NCBI RefSeq assembly: GCF_000737195.2
Contig: NZ_JALM01000074.1
Coordinates: forward strand, 1 to 64,000
Length of the DNA: 64,000 bases
Direction: 5' to 3'
Source of the DNA: Sciscionella sediminilitoris
Lineage (GTDB): Bacteria > Actinomycetota > Actinomycetes > Mycobacteriales > Pseudonocardiaceae
The notes under the pieces are model-generated. The model did not search any database. It was given only the letters and a program-made list of their open reading frames with translations, and was not told the DNA's origin. Shown piece after piece: positions 51,795 to 59,988 of the stretch. A program made the translations under genes and the position numbers. Every line of letters starts with the position of its first letter. Within the stretch, counting starts at the first letter, position 1.

Positions 51795-52391
51795 TCAGCG
51801 CAGCCGACGGGCCCGCAGTACGACATCCTTGTGGTGCGGGTTCCCCTCGGGGACCTCGGGCCGTTCCCGCGGCCCGTGGAACTCGATGGACCAGTCCTCG
51901 TCGAGCAGTTCGGCGATCTCCTCCGGGGAGTAGAACTCGCTCGGATCGGGGCCGGTCCACTCCGCGGGCGGCGGACCGTCCAGCAGGTGACCGACCACCA
52001 GCAGCGTTCCGCCGGGCGCCACGGCATCGAGCAGCCCACGCAGTGTCCGGTGCCCGGTTTCCCGCAGCACCGGGAAGTACTGCGCGGACACCAGGTCGAA
52101 GCTCCGCCTCGGTGGCGCGGCGACCCGCGGATCGCCCTGCTGCCAGTCGATCCCGGAATCCGCACCGGCGGCCGCGGCGGCGCGTTCCACTGCCACCGCC
52201 GAGATGTCCACGGCGGTGACCTGCCATCCCCGTTCGGCGAGCCAGATCGCGTCCGCGCCCTCGCCGCACCCCAGATCCAGTGCCCTGCCCGGGCGCATTC
52301 CTTCGGCCTCGACCCGCAGCGTGCCGTTCACCCGCCCGCTGAACCGCTGCTCACGCTGCCGATACTGCTCGTCCCAGAACGCCTGGTCCAT
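51795..52391 (-). CDS. Class I SAM-dependent methyltransferase
   Basis: The ATG at 52391 has GAGAGGAG upstream and gives 198 residues. RALDLGCGEGADAIWLAERGWQVTAVDIS is a strong SAM-binding motif I with the acidic strand-2 end. FDLVSAQYFPVLRE and GGTLLVVGHLL complete the Rossmann fold. The TehB/tellurite-type group is similar, but the substrate is not known. It shares a divergent promoter region with the VOC gene, where the XRE-cupin operator motif occurs. Confidence 0.88.
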   Translation of the reverse strand: MDQAFWDEQYRQREQRFSGRVNGTLRVEAEGMRPGRALDLGCGEGADAIWLAERGWQVTAVDISAVAVERAAAAAGADSGIDWQQGDPRVAAPPRRSFDLVSAQYFPVLRETGHRTLRGLLDAVAPGGTLLVVGHLLDGPPPAEWTGPDPSEFYSPEEIAELLDEDWSIEFHGPRERPEVPEGNPHHKDVVLRARRLR

Positions 52392-52455
52392 GTTTCCGCT
52401 CCTCTCGGTCCGTTCCGTCCACTGTGCGCGCGGCGCCGCGGGCACCCCAAGAAAG

Positions 52456-52472
52456 TTTGCGATTCCCGCAAG
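52456..52472. promoter_or_regulatory. XRE-cupin operator candidate, copy 1
   Basis: TTTGCGATTCCCGCAAG contains a perfect TTGCG-N5-CGCAA inverted repeat. It matches TTTGCGANNNCCGCAAG at 54599-54615 before the XRE-cupin gene. It lies between the divergent methyltransferase and VOC starts, 53 bases before the VOC ATG. Confidence 0.6.
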
Positions 52473-52524
52473 TTCGGTACCATTTCTCCAAGCCCGGGGC
52501 CGAACCGGCGCGCAGAATCGGAGC

Positions 52525-52884
52525 ATGCCGACACCAGCACGCGTCATCCCCTACCCTGGCGGCCGCGATATCGCCGCATCCAGGGATTTCTACGCCGAAG
52601 CACTCGGATTCCGCGTCGCCATGACGGATCCGGTGCTCTGCCTCGACTCCCCCGGCAATCCCGGTGCCCAGCTCATTCTCCTGCCGCCCGGAGCCGAACG
52701 GCCACGGCCCGGTTTCGGCGTGGACCTCGGTGACCCGGCCGCGGTCGACGCCGCGCACGCCGAGGCCCTGCGCCGCGGGCTGCGCATCGAGTACCCGCTC
52801 ACCGACGAACCCTGGGGCGTGCACCGCTTCTTTCTCGAGGACCCCGGTGGCACGATCGTGAACATTCTCGCGCACAACGGCTGA
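52525..52884 (+). CDS. VOC family protein (glyoxalase/bleomycin-resistance fold)
   Basis: This 119-residue single-module VOC protein reads RDIAASRDFYAEALGFRVAM at the start and GVHRFFLEDPGGTIVNILAHNG at the end, the two conserved halves of the fold. Members bind metals for isomerase/dioxygenase activity or bind drugs. The metal-ligand set is partial (His in GVHRFF, Glu near the end), so activity is uncertain. The start is close to a possible -10 element and may be leaderless. Confidence 0.85.
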   Translation: MPTPARVIPYPGGRDIAASRDFYAEALGFRVAMTDPVLCLDSPGNPGAQLILLPPGAERPRPGFGVDLGDPAAVDAAHAEALRRGLRIEYPLTDEPWGVHRFFLEDPGGTIVNILAHNG

Positions 52885-52942
52885 CAGCGCCCCGGATCCG
52901 GACCATACTGCGGGCTCGACAGCGACGCCGAGGAGGTTCCGC

Positions 52943-53836
52943 ATGGACCGGGAGATCAGCACGATCGCGCAGGGATTCTCGTTTCTGGAGAGTCCGCGCT
53001 GGCACGAGGACCGGATCTGGTTCTCCGACTTCTACACCGGCCGGGTGCTCTCCGCCGAGGAGGACGGCACCGGTCAGCGCGTGGAGGCGGAGCTCGCGGA
53101 TCAGCCCTCCGGGCTCGGCTGGCTGCCCGACGGCAGGCTGCTGATCATCGCCATGCGCGACGCGGTGGTACTGCGCAGGGAACCCGGCGGCGAACTGGTC
53201 CCGCACGCCGCACGGGGCGCCGCGGCCAAGGGATACCTCAACGACATGGTGGCCGACGCGCAGGGGCGGTTGTTCGCGGGCAGCTTCGGCTTCGACCTGA
53301 TGAACGGCGAACCCATCGCGGCGACCAGCCTCGTGCGGATGGATCCGGACGGTTCGGTGACCGTGGTCGCCGAGGACATGTTGTTCCCCAACGGAAGCGT
53401 GATCACCGAGGACGGCAGGCTGCTCGTCGGCGAGACGTTCGGGAACCGGGTCACCGCGTTCGACATCGCCGAGGACGGCACGCTGCGCAACCGGCGCGTG
53501 TGGGCGAAGTTCGGGGAACCACCGGCGGGCACCGCACTCGAGGAAGTGCTGCCGCAGGGCCGGGTGGCCGCGGACGGTTGCTGCCTGGACGCCGAGGGCG
53601 CGCTGTGGATCGCGGACGCGCTGAACGCCCGCGTGATCCGGGTGTGCGAGGGCGGGGAGATCGTCGAGGAGATCCATCCCGGGACCGGGGTGTTCGCCTG
53701 CATGCTCGGCGGCGCCGACGGAAAGACGCTTTTCCTCTGCGCCGCACCGGATTTCGCCGAGGCGAACCGCCGCGCCGCCCGGGAGGCCGCGCTGCTGTCC
53801 GTACGGGTCGAGGTGCCGCGCGCGGGCCGGCCCTGA
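52943..53836 (+). CDS. SMP-30/gluconolactonase family protein
   Basis: This 297-residue six-bladed propeller hydrolyses sugar lactones in characterised members. The conserved metal ligands are visible: Glu in LESPRWHED, Asn/Asp in YLNDMVADAQGR, and Asp in CLDAEGALWIADA. No signal peptide. It lies 58 bases after the VOC gene on the same strand and may be cotranscribed with it. The lactone substrate is unknown. Confidence 0.9.
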   Translation: MDREISTIAQGFSFLESPRWHEDRIWFSDFYTGRVLSAEEDGTGQRVEAELADQPSGLGWLPDGRLLIIAMRDAVVLRREPGGELVPHAARGAAAKGYLNDMVADAQGRLFAGSFGFDLMNGEPIAATSLVRMDPDGSVTVVAEDMLFPNGSVITEDGRLLVGETFGNRVTAFDIAEDGTLRNRRVWAKFGEPPAGTALEEVLPQGRVAADGCCLDAEGALWIADALNARVIRVCEGGEIVEEIHPGTGVFACMLGGADGKTLFLCAAPDFAEANRRAAREAALLSVRVEVPRAGRP

Positions 53837-53849
53837 GCCCGCGCACTCG

Positions 53850-53863
53850 ACCGGTGCACCGGT
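53850..53863. promoter_or_regulatory. Palindrome upstream of the lexA-like gene
   Basis: ACCGGTGCACCGGT is a perfect 14-bp palindrome 28 bases before the GTG at 53892. Its 12-bp core CCGGTGCACCGG also occurs at 24576-24587 before the response-regulator gene. It does not resemble the actinobacterial SOS box (GAACNNNNGTTC type), so LexA itself is unlikely to bind. Confidence 0.4.
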
Positions 53864-53891
53864 TGTCGGTGGCTGCCTCTACTATGCGCGC

Positions 53892-54554
53892 GTGACCGCC
53901 TACGACGACTGCGATCCGTTCGCGCACCTCGACACCGCCGCCCTGCCGCCGCGCCAGCAACGGATCCTGCTGACGATCCGGGACTAGGTGCAGCGCTACG
54001 GTTATCCGCCGAGCACCCGCGAGATCGGCGATGCGGTCGGGCTGCGGTCCTCCTCCTCGGTCTCCAAACATCTGAACGCTTTGGAGGACAAGGGATTCCT
54101 GCGGCGCAGCGAATCACTGGCCCGGCCGATCGATGTGCGTGATTTCCTGCGTGACCCCGCCGAACGGGAGCAGTCCGAGAACGCCGTCCCGGTCCCCGTG
54201 GTGGGCGATATCGCCGCCGGCACCCCCATCACCGCGGAGGAATCCGTGGACGAGGTGCTTTCCCTTCCCCGCGGCCTCACCGGCCGGGGCACCGTCTTCG
54301 GGCTCCGGGTGCGCGGCGAGTCGATGGTGGACGCGGCGATCTGCGATGGCGACATCGTGGTGGTGCGCAGGCAATCGGAGGCCCACTCCGGGCAGATCGT
54401 GGCCGCGATGATCGACGAGGAAGCGACCGTGAAGGTGTACCGCCGCCGGAACGGGCACGTACTGCTCGAACCGCGCAATCCGGACTACCAGGTCATCGAC
54501 GGTGACCGGGCCGTGGTGCTCGGCATCGTGGTCTCCGTGCTGCGCAGCGTCTGA
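53892..54554 (+). pseudogene. lexA: lexA-like repressor gene interrupted by an in-frame amber codon
   Basis: From GTG 53892 the frame reads LexA-like QQRILLTIRD, then TAG at 53985-53987, then continues in frame VQRYGYPPSTREIGDAVGLRSSSSVSKHLNALEDKGFLRR. LexA proteins have a sense codon here, in the first helix region of the winged helix. The rest is intact: the self-cleavage region VPVVGDIAAGTPITAEE with Ala-Gly, catalytic Ser in RGESMVDAAICDGDIVV, and the Lys in EATVKVYRR. A GTG follows the TAG directly, so re-initiation at 53988 would make a 188-residue protein missing the first helix. TACTAT at 53880 suggests a leaderless start at 53892. It may be a paralogue, since the canonical neighbours are absent. 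Confidence 0.75.
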
Positions 54555-54598
54555 CCTGGCTCGTCCCCCTCTCCGCGTTCGCCATTGCGGCAAGAATC

Positions 54599-54615
54599 TT
54601 TGCGAGAACCGCAAG
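54599..54615. promoter_or_regulatory. XRE-cupin operator candidate, copy 2
   Basis: TTTGCGAGAACCGCAAG has the perfect TTGCG-N5-CGCAA inverted repeat and shares 14 of 17 bases with copy 1 at 52456. It lies 20 bases before the XRE-cupin ATG, where binding would repress its own gene. ATTGCGGCAAG just upstream (54584-54594) may be a degenerate extra half-site. Confidence 0.6.
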
Positions 54616-54635
54616 AGGGTTGGCACAGTGGGGAG

Positions 54636-55220
54636 ATGGACGAGGAGTTCGAAGCCGTGCTGAGCACCGTCGGCCCGCGGCTGCGTGCGTTGCGCCGCCG
54701 TAGCGGGTCGACCCTGGCCGAGCTCTCGGCGAGCACCGGCATCCCGGTCAGCACCCTGTCCCGGCTGGAGTCCGGGAACCGGAAACCGGGCCTGGAACTG
54801 CTGCTGCCACTGGCCCGCGCGCATCGGGTGCCGCTCGACGAACTCGTCGGCGCTCCGGCGAGCGGCGATCCGCGCGTGTATCCGCGCCCGATCGAGCACA
54901 ACGGCATGACCGTCGTCCCGCTGACCCGCAAACCCGGTGGACTACAAGCGTTCAAACAGATCCTGCCCGCGGGACCGGCGGATCGTGAACCCGATCCCCG
55001 CAGCCACGAGGGATACCACTGGCTGTACGTGCTCAACGGACGACTGCGCCTGGTGCTCGGCGAGCGGGATCTCGTGCTCGCCGCCGGCGAGGTCGCCGAG
55101 TTCGACACCCACCTTCCGCACTGGTTCGGGAATGCCGACGCCCGCGCGGTGGAGTTCCTGAGCATTCTCGGACCGCAGGGCGAGCGCTTCCACGTCAGGG
55201 CGAGCTATCGGCCGGAGTGA
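54636..55220 (+). CDS. XRE family regulator with C-terminal cupin domain
   Basis: The ATG at 54636 follows GGGGAG and gives 194 residues. Helix-turn-helix: RLRALRRRSGSTLAELSASTGIPVSTLSRLESGNRKPGLELLLPLA, read in parts. The cupin part has EGYHWLYVLNGRLRLVLGERDLVLAAGEVAEFDTHLPHWFGN, the beta-barrel that senses small ligands. Proteins of this build regulate detoxification or catabolic genes and often themselves. The identical inverted repeats at 52456 and 54599 suggest control of the methyltransferase/VOC pair and its own gene. Its 3' end overlaps the convergent oxidoreductase by 26 bases. Confidence 0.9.
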   Translation: MDEEFEAVLSTVGPRLRALRRRSGSTLAELSASTGIPVSTLSRLESGNRKPGLELLLPLARAHRVPLDELVGAPASGDPRVYPRPIEHNGMTVVPLTRKPGGLQAFKQILPAGPADREPDPRSHEGYHWLYVLNGRLRLVLGERDLVLAAGEVAEFDTHLPHWFGNADARAVEFLSILGPQGERFHVRASYRPE

Positions 55221-56289
55221 GTACGGTGCGCTCGAACGGCCCGCCGTGCTCGGCGGCGTACCCGATCGCCGCATTGACCCGATCCAGGCCGAACCGCTCG
55301 ACGCGCTCCGCACCGAGGTCGAGGGCGCCCGCCCGGACCAGCCGGATCAGGCCGGTATTGGCCGTGCGCGGGCCCATCCACTGTCCCCGTACGGTCACCG
55401 AGTTGCGCATGATCCACGGGTACGGCAGTGCGAGATCGGCGCCGCCGAGCATGCCGACCCCGCCCATCAGCACCACCCGGCCGTACTCCCGCACGGTCAT
55501 CACCGCGGCGCGGGTCGCCACGCTCGGTGCCCGCGGTGGCAGCAGGTCCAGCACCATGTCGATCGGTCCCCCGGCGGCCGCGGACATCGCGGCCCGGTCG
55601 GCCTCCTCGTCGCCACCGAGTTCGACCGGCCGCACCCGCGCGCCGAAGCGGTCGGCCAGCAGGTCCAGCGCCGCCCGGTTCCGTCCGGGGGTGATCACCG
55701 TGCCCGCCCCCATCGCCAGCGCCACGGCGACCGCACTGCTGCCGAAGTTGCCCGTTGCCCCGCTGACGAGCAGGGTCTCGCCCGCCTCCAGTCCACCGGC
55801 GAGCAGCCCGCCGTAGGGGACGGCGTGTACGCCGAGCGCCGACCAGCGTGCCGGATCATCCGCGGCCGCCGCGGGCAGCGGGTACACGTTCTCCGTCGGG
55901 ATCCGCATCAGTTCGGCGAACGAGCCGTCGGGAAAGGACCTGGCGAGCCGCGCACCGCCCGTGCCGCGCGAACTCCAGCCCTGCAAGGTGATGTCCGGGG
56001 TCAGCGCGTCGTCCCTGGACCGCACCGTCGGATCACACCACACCAGATCCCCGGCATGCACCCGCGTGGCGTCCGGGCCGACGCGCACGACCCTGCCCAC
56101 CCCGCCGAGGCCGGGCACCACCGGCGGTTCGAGCGGATAGTTCCGTTCGCCGCTGAACACCTCCCGCGCGTACGGCAGCACGAGTGCCGCGTGCACCTCG
56201 ACCACCACCTCGCCGCCCGCCGCCTCGGGATCGGCTACCTCCCGGACCTCGAGCGGTTCCCCGAACTCCGTCAATACCGCTGCTCGCAT
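55195..56289 (-). CDS. Zinc-type alcohol dehydrogenase-like (MDR) oxidoreductase
   Basis: The ATG at 56289 has GAGGAGG nine bases upstream and gives 364 residues. It is a medium-chain dehydrogenase/reductase: MRAAVLTEFGEPLEVREV start, VVPGLGGVGRVVRVG, and the cofactor motif LLVSGATGNFGSSAVAVALAMGAGTV. The catalytic Cys/His zinc pattern of true alcohol dehydrogenases is not evident, so it may be a zinc-independent reductase. Divergent from a LysR gene that likely controls it. Confidence 0.87.
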   Translation of the reverse strand: MRAAVLTEFGEPLEVREVADPEAAGGEVVVEVHAALVLPYAREVFSGERNYPLEPPVVPGLGGVGRVVRVGPDATRVHAGDLVWCDPTVRSRDDALTPDITLQGWSSRGTGGARLARSFPDGSFAELMRIPTENVYPLPAAAADDPARWSALGVHAVPYGGLLAGGLEAGETLLVSGATGNFGSSAVAVALAMGAGTVITPGRNRAALDLLADRFGARVRPVELGGDEEADRAAMSAAAGGPIDMVLDLLPPRAPSVATRAAVMTVREYGRVVLMGGVGMLGGADLALPYPWIMRNSVTVRGQWMGPRTANTGLIRLVRAGALDLGAERVERFGLDRVNAAIGYAAEHGGPFERTVLTPADSSP

Positions 56290-56357
56290 CGGATGAGACC
56301 TCCTCGTTCCGGGATCGACGCTAGGCCGCGAGCAGCCATGCGGGAAGCGAGGATCCT

Positions 56358-56372
56358 GCATATCTGGTATGC
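56358..56372. promoter_or_regulatory. GCATA-N5-TATGC inverted repeat between MDR and LysR genes
   Basis: GCATATCTGGTATGC has perfect 5-bp arms around five bases, ten bases before the LysR ATG. Its AT-rich arms and position fit a LysR-type operator. Confidence 0.45.
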
Positions 56373-56381
56373 GTAGTCAGC

Positions 56382-57269
56382 ATGGATCTGTCCAGTCAGA
56401 ATCTGCGGGTACTGCGCCAGGTCGCCGAATCGGGCAGCTTCACCGCCGCGGCCGCGCACCTCGGCTACACCCAGTCGGCGATCTCCCGCCAGGCCGTCGC
56501 CCTCGAACGGACCGCGGGCACCGCCCTGTTCGAACGGCGCTCCGACGGGGTGCGGCTCACCCCCGCGGGACTGACCCTGCTGCGGCACGCCCGCACGATC
56601 CTCGATTCCGTCGCGGCCGCGGAGAGCGAGCTGACCGGTCCGAATGCCCGCACCGAACGCGTGCGGCTGGGGACCTTCCTGAGTGCGGGTGCGATGCTGC
56701 TGCCCGCCGCGCTCACCCGGCTCGCCGCGACCGATCCCCGGATCACGGTGACCACCCGCGAGGGCACGACGCCCGGCCTCGCACGGGCACTGCGCGCGGG
56801 TTCACTCGACCTCGCCGTGCTCAGTTCCCGCCCGCCACACCGTGCGCCGGACAGCGAGTCGCCCCGCCTGCACACCGAGACCATCGAGGACACCGAGCTG
56901 CTCGTGGCCGCGGCGGCCACCGGCCGGTTCGCCGGGCGCTCCGCGGTACACCTCGACGAGCTCACCGAGGCCGACTGGATCGCCACCCCGTCCTCGAGCA
57001 CCGAACCACTGCTCGGTGTCTGGCCAGGGCTGCCCGGACGGCCCCGTATCACACACAGCGCACGGGACTGGCTGACCAAACTGCACCTCGTCGCCGCCGG
57101 ATTCGGCCTCACCACGGTGCCCTTCCGGATGGCGGCCGCGCTGCCGCCCGGGGTGATCCTGCTGCGCGTGGACGGCGCACCTCGGGAGATCCGCCGCGTG
57201 CTGCTGGCCCGGCCTCCCGGTCGCCCCTCGGCCGCGATCACGGCCGTCAGCAGGGCGATCGCGCCGTAG
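56382..57269 (+). CDS. LysR family transcriptional regulator
   Basis: This 295-residue regulator has NLRVLRQVAESGSFTAAAAHLGYTQSAISRQAVALERTAG in its winged helix, with recognition helix TQSAISRQAVALE. Effector domain from RVRLGTFLSAGAMLL. It is divergent from the MDR oxidoreductase at 55195 and has a candidate operator at 56358-56372. The 220 bases after its stop contain no gene I can support. Confidence 0.9.
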   Translation: MDLSSQNLRVLRQVAESGSFTAAAAHLGYTQSAISRQAVALERTAGTALFERRSDGVRLTPAGLTLLRHARTILDSVAAAESELTGPNARTERVRLGTFLSAGAMLLPAALTRLAATDPRITVTTREGTTPGLARALRAGSLDLAVLSSRPPHRAPDSESPRLHTETIEDTELLVAAAATGRFAGRSAVHLDELTEADWIATPSSSTEPLLGVWPGLPGRPRITHSARDWLTKLHLVAAGFGLTTVPFRMAAALPPGVILLRVDGAPREIRRVLLARPPGRPSAAITAVSRAIAP

Positions 57270-57489
57270 ATACGCCCAGCACCAGTTTTCTCCGCCCGGC
57301 GACGGGGCTCGACTCGGCCGAACGGCCCGCGATCCGCGCCGTCGGTTCCTCGGACCTCGCCTGCCAGCTGGTGAGGGTTCGCGCTGAGACCCGCACCCTC
57401 ACCAGCCACGATCATGAAGTCCGACTGGAGTACCAGGGCATCCGGATGCTCGTCGGCCTTGCCGAACGCTCGTCGTTCTCCGGCCCGTT

Positions 57490-58374
57490 CTAGGGTGATC
57501 CGATCGTGAGGCGCTCGGCGATGACCGCCCGCGCGTTCTCACCTGTTCGGGTCGGCAGCAGTGGATAGACATGCACGAGCCCCTCCCCCTCGTGGAACTC
57601 CACCTCGACCCCCGCCGCGCTCGCGCGGTCCCGCAGCAGGTGTGCGTCCGGGTTGAGGATGTCGTGGGTGCCGCTGAAGACGGTGAGCGGGCCGAGCCCC
57701 GCCAGGTCCCCGGCCAGCGGGCTCACGCGCGAATCCCCGGTGGGCAACTCGCCGCGCCAACGGTCCGAGAGCACACGGCCGCCGGGCACCGCCAACCAGG
57801 GATCGCTGGGCTGGACCTGCGGGATCCGCGGATTCGACCAGGAGAGGTCCAGCGCCGGCGAAATCAGCAAGGTCCTCGGCAAGGTGACGCTGTGCTGGTC
57901 ACGCAGAACCATCGCGGCGGACAGGGCGATCTGGTCCCCGGCGAGTCGTACCTCCCCGTGCGACTCGCCCGCCTCCCGGACAAGATCGACGACGGCGGTC
58001 ACCACGGCGTCCGCCGTGCCGAACGGGACCAGCGGGTAGATCGGCACCACCACCGTCGTCCGTGCCTCGGCGGCGATCTGGGCCACCAGCCGCCAGTGCG
58101 CCGCGGAGATCTCGTTCACCCAGCCTCCGCCGTGGGTGTACACCACGGAGCCCTGAGGGCGGGCGTCCGCGGGGCGTACGCGGTAGACCGGCCAGCCGTC
58201 GCGGCGCGAGACATCGATGGTCACCGGAGACCCGAGCCGACGCGGTGGTGCGTAAGGGCGGGGCCGCAGCGCCAGGCGATCGATGTGGGCGCGAGCACCT
58301 CCAGGAGAGCGGAACACGCGATTCCGGCCGGCGGCACGCAGATACAGAGGGATGACCCGTTCGGGAAGGCGCAT
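57490..58374 (-). pseudogene. Alpha/beta hydrolase (HSL-type esterase) lacking the nucleophile elbow
   Basis: I place the start at 58374, where GGAG lies nine bases upstream; a GTG at 58413 is an alternative. The frame is open for 294 residues. The oxyanion motif VVYTHGGGWVNE, Asp in FSGTHDILNPDAHLL and His in GEGLVHVYPLLPT all match HSL-type lipases/esterases. But the family G-D-S-A-G-G-Q-I-A-L reads G-D-Q-I-A-L (LAGDQIALSAAM): exactly SAGG, the catalytic Ser and the next three residues, is missing, as if 12 bases were deleted in frame. The product should be unable to hydrolyse esters. Codon third positions look less GC-rich than in neighbouring genes. It may be a decaying gene or a non-catalytic binder. 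Confidence 0.75.
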
Positions 58375-58766
58375 CAGAGTCGGCTCCAGGGGCGTCAGGG
58401 CGCGGATTCGCACTGCTTGGGGGGCGGACGATCAATGACGGTACCCGCCGGACGGCATTCCCGCAGAGCTGGTCCGCTACCGCTACCACGCGCCCACCCG
58501 CACATCGTTGCCCGTTCTGGTTCCGCATTGCTGGAGCTCGGCGGCCTGTCGAGGACTCCGCCGGAATACGACGGCACCAGTCGAATCGCCTGGATTATCG
58601 AACAGCTCACCGACACCGAGAGGAACGCAACGAGATCGGAGTCGTTCCGCACCGAGTCCGGGACCTGGATCCGCGGTGCGATGATCCCGCACCTTGTCCA
58701 TGGCGTCTGCCGCGTCCGGTTGACCTGGATCGGCACCTTCCACCGCAGTTGGCTACCGCCTGACCC
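58375..58766. other. Region without a supportable gene
   Basis: About 390 bases lie between the broken esterase and the methyltransferase. A 119-codon frame (58436-58794) has poor third-position GC and no recognisable motif, and it overlaps the methyltransferase. GC content dips here. Together with 57270-57489 and the defective esterase it looks like a degenerate patch. Confidence 0.6.
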
Positions 58767-59426
58767 TCATCTCGGCGAAACGATCGCGCCCTGAGTCCGG
58801 TTGATCCTCGCCAACCAGGCGGGCCCGCCCGCCTCGTCGTGGAACCTCGTGTGGATCCGGGCGGATCCGACCGCGCCGAGTTCCCAGCCGCTGCCCGGCC
58901 CGAACGCGGCCCGCAGCTCGTCCCGGGTGACCGGGTGCGGGCCGGTGCCGGGGCCCTCATCGCTGAAGCACAACACGTACAGGATCCCGCCGGGCTCGGT
59001 CACGGCGGCCAGGCTTGCCAGGTAGGCGCGTCGTTCCGCGGCGTCGCAGGTGTGGAACAGTCCGCAGTCGAGCACGCTAGCGAAGTTGCGGTCGAGGCGG
59101 TCGAGCGCGAAGGCGTCGGCGACGGCGAATTCGGCCGCGAGCTCGCGCGACTCGGCTTTCTCCCGGGCCATGGCGATGGCGGTCGCGGCGAGGTCGACGC
59201 CGAACACCGGCAGTCCGAGCGCGGCGAGGTACAGGGCGTTCTCCCCGGTCCCGCACCCGGCGTCGAGCACGGGGCCGGTGAATCCGCCCGCATCGGCGAG
59301 CCGCGCGATCGCCGGTTGCGGGCGGTCGATGTCCCAGGGCGCGGGGCCGTCGTGGTACGAGGCATCCCAGGGCTGCCCGGCCATCCGCTCGTGGCTGGTC
59401 GGTCGCCTGCCGTCATAGGGATCCAT
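58767..59426 (-). CDS. Class I SAM-dependent methyltransferase
   Basis: The ATG at 59426 follows GGAGG and gives 219 residues. PVLDAGCGTGENALYLAALGLPVFGVDLAATAI is the SAM-binding motif. NFASVLDCGLFHTCDAAERRAYLASLAAV and GGILYVLCFSDEGPG resemble thiol/halide or small-molecule methyltransferases (TPMT-like order of motifs). The N-terminus RMAGQPWDASYHDGPAPWDIDRPQPA is common in such proteins. Substrate unknown; it follows the SRPBCC gene by 25 bases, so they may be cotranscribed. Confidence 0.87.
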   Translation of the reverse strand: MDPYDGRRPTSHERMAGQPWDASYHDGPAPWDIDRPQPAIARLADAGGFTGPVLDAGCGTGENALYLAALGLPVFGVDLAATAIAMAREKAESRELAAEFAVADAFALDRLDRNFASVLDCGLFHTCDAAERRAYLASLAAVTEPGGILYVLCFSDEGPGTGPHPVTRDELRAAFGPGSGWELGAVGSARIHTRFHDEAGGPAWLARINRTQGAIVSPR

Positions 59427-59451
59427 CGCCGCCTCCGTGGCCGCGCCGGTC

Positions 59452-59928
59452 TTACTCCCCGGCGCCCTCGGCGAGCACGGCCAGCCGGTCGATCGAGGCG
59501 CGCAGCCAGTCGGGCGTGGTGGCGCGGGCCTTTTGCAACCGCATTGTCTCGCTCGGCGCCAGCCGGGTCCAGTCATAGGTGTGCGTGACCCGGGTGTGCG
59601 TCTCGCCGAGCGGTTCGAGCTCCCAGCGCCAGAGGTGACCAGGCGGCTCGTGGCCCGGTTCGGCGGGGATCCAGGCGATCCGCCTGCCTTCCTCGAACTC
59701 CACCACGCGGTTCTCCCGCACGGTTCCGTTCGTCAGCGTCGTGCGGAAGATCTCCCCCGTGCCGTGCACCCGCTGTCCGGCGACAGCCTCGGCGAGGTTG
59801 TCGTTGCCGTCCCAGCTCGGCTGCTTCGCGGGATCGGCGATCAGTTCGAAAATGCGCTCGGTTCCGGCGGCGATGTCCCGGCTTGCGCGCACCACGCGCT
59901 CCGTCTGTTCGGTCACCCGATCATGCAA
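59452..59928 (-). CDS. SRPBCC family protein
   Basis: This 158-residue protein has the START/Bet v1-like pattern: VVRASRDIAAGTERIFELIADPAKQPSWDGND (first strand and helix), VVEFEEGRRIAWIPAE and a C-terminal helix TPDWLRASIDRLAVLA. The fold binds hydrophobic ligands. Start may instead be a GTG at about residue 5. It is divergent from the acyl-CoA dehydrogenase gene, about 60 bases apart. Confidence 0.85.
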   Translation of the reverse strand: MHDRVTEQTERVVRASRDIAAGTERIFELIADPAKQPSWDGNDNLAEAVAGQRVHGTGEIFRTTLTNGTVRENRVVEFEEGRRIAWIPAEPGHEPPGHLWRWELEPLGETHTRVTHTYDWTRLAPSETMRLQKARATTPDWLRASIDRLAVLAEGAGE

Positions 59929-59988
59929 TCACATCTCGCCATCTGCTAGGGACATTCCACGGACAACGAGACGGTGAAGGGGACGGAC

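Noticed and set aside
53850-53863. SOS box in front of the lexA-like gene
   Set aside because: The palindrome ACCGGTGCACCGGT does not match the actinobacterial LexA consensus with GAAC/GTTC arms.
58436-58794. A 119-codon plus-strand frame after the broken esterase
   Set aside because: Third-position GC is low for this genome, there is no motif or ribosome site, and it overlaps the methyltransferase end.
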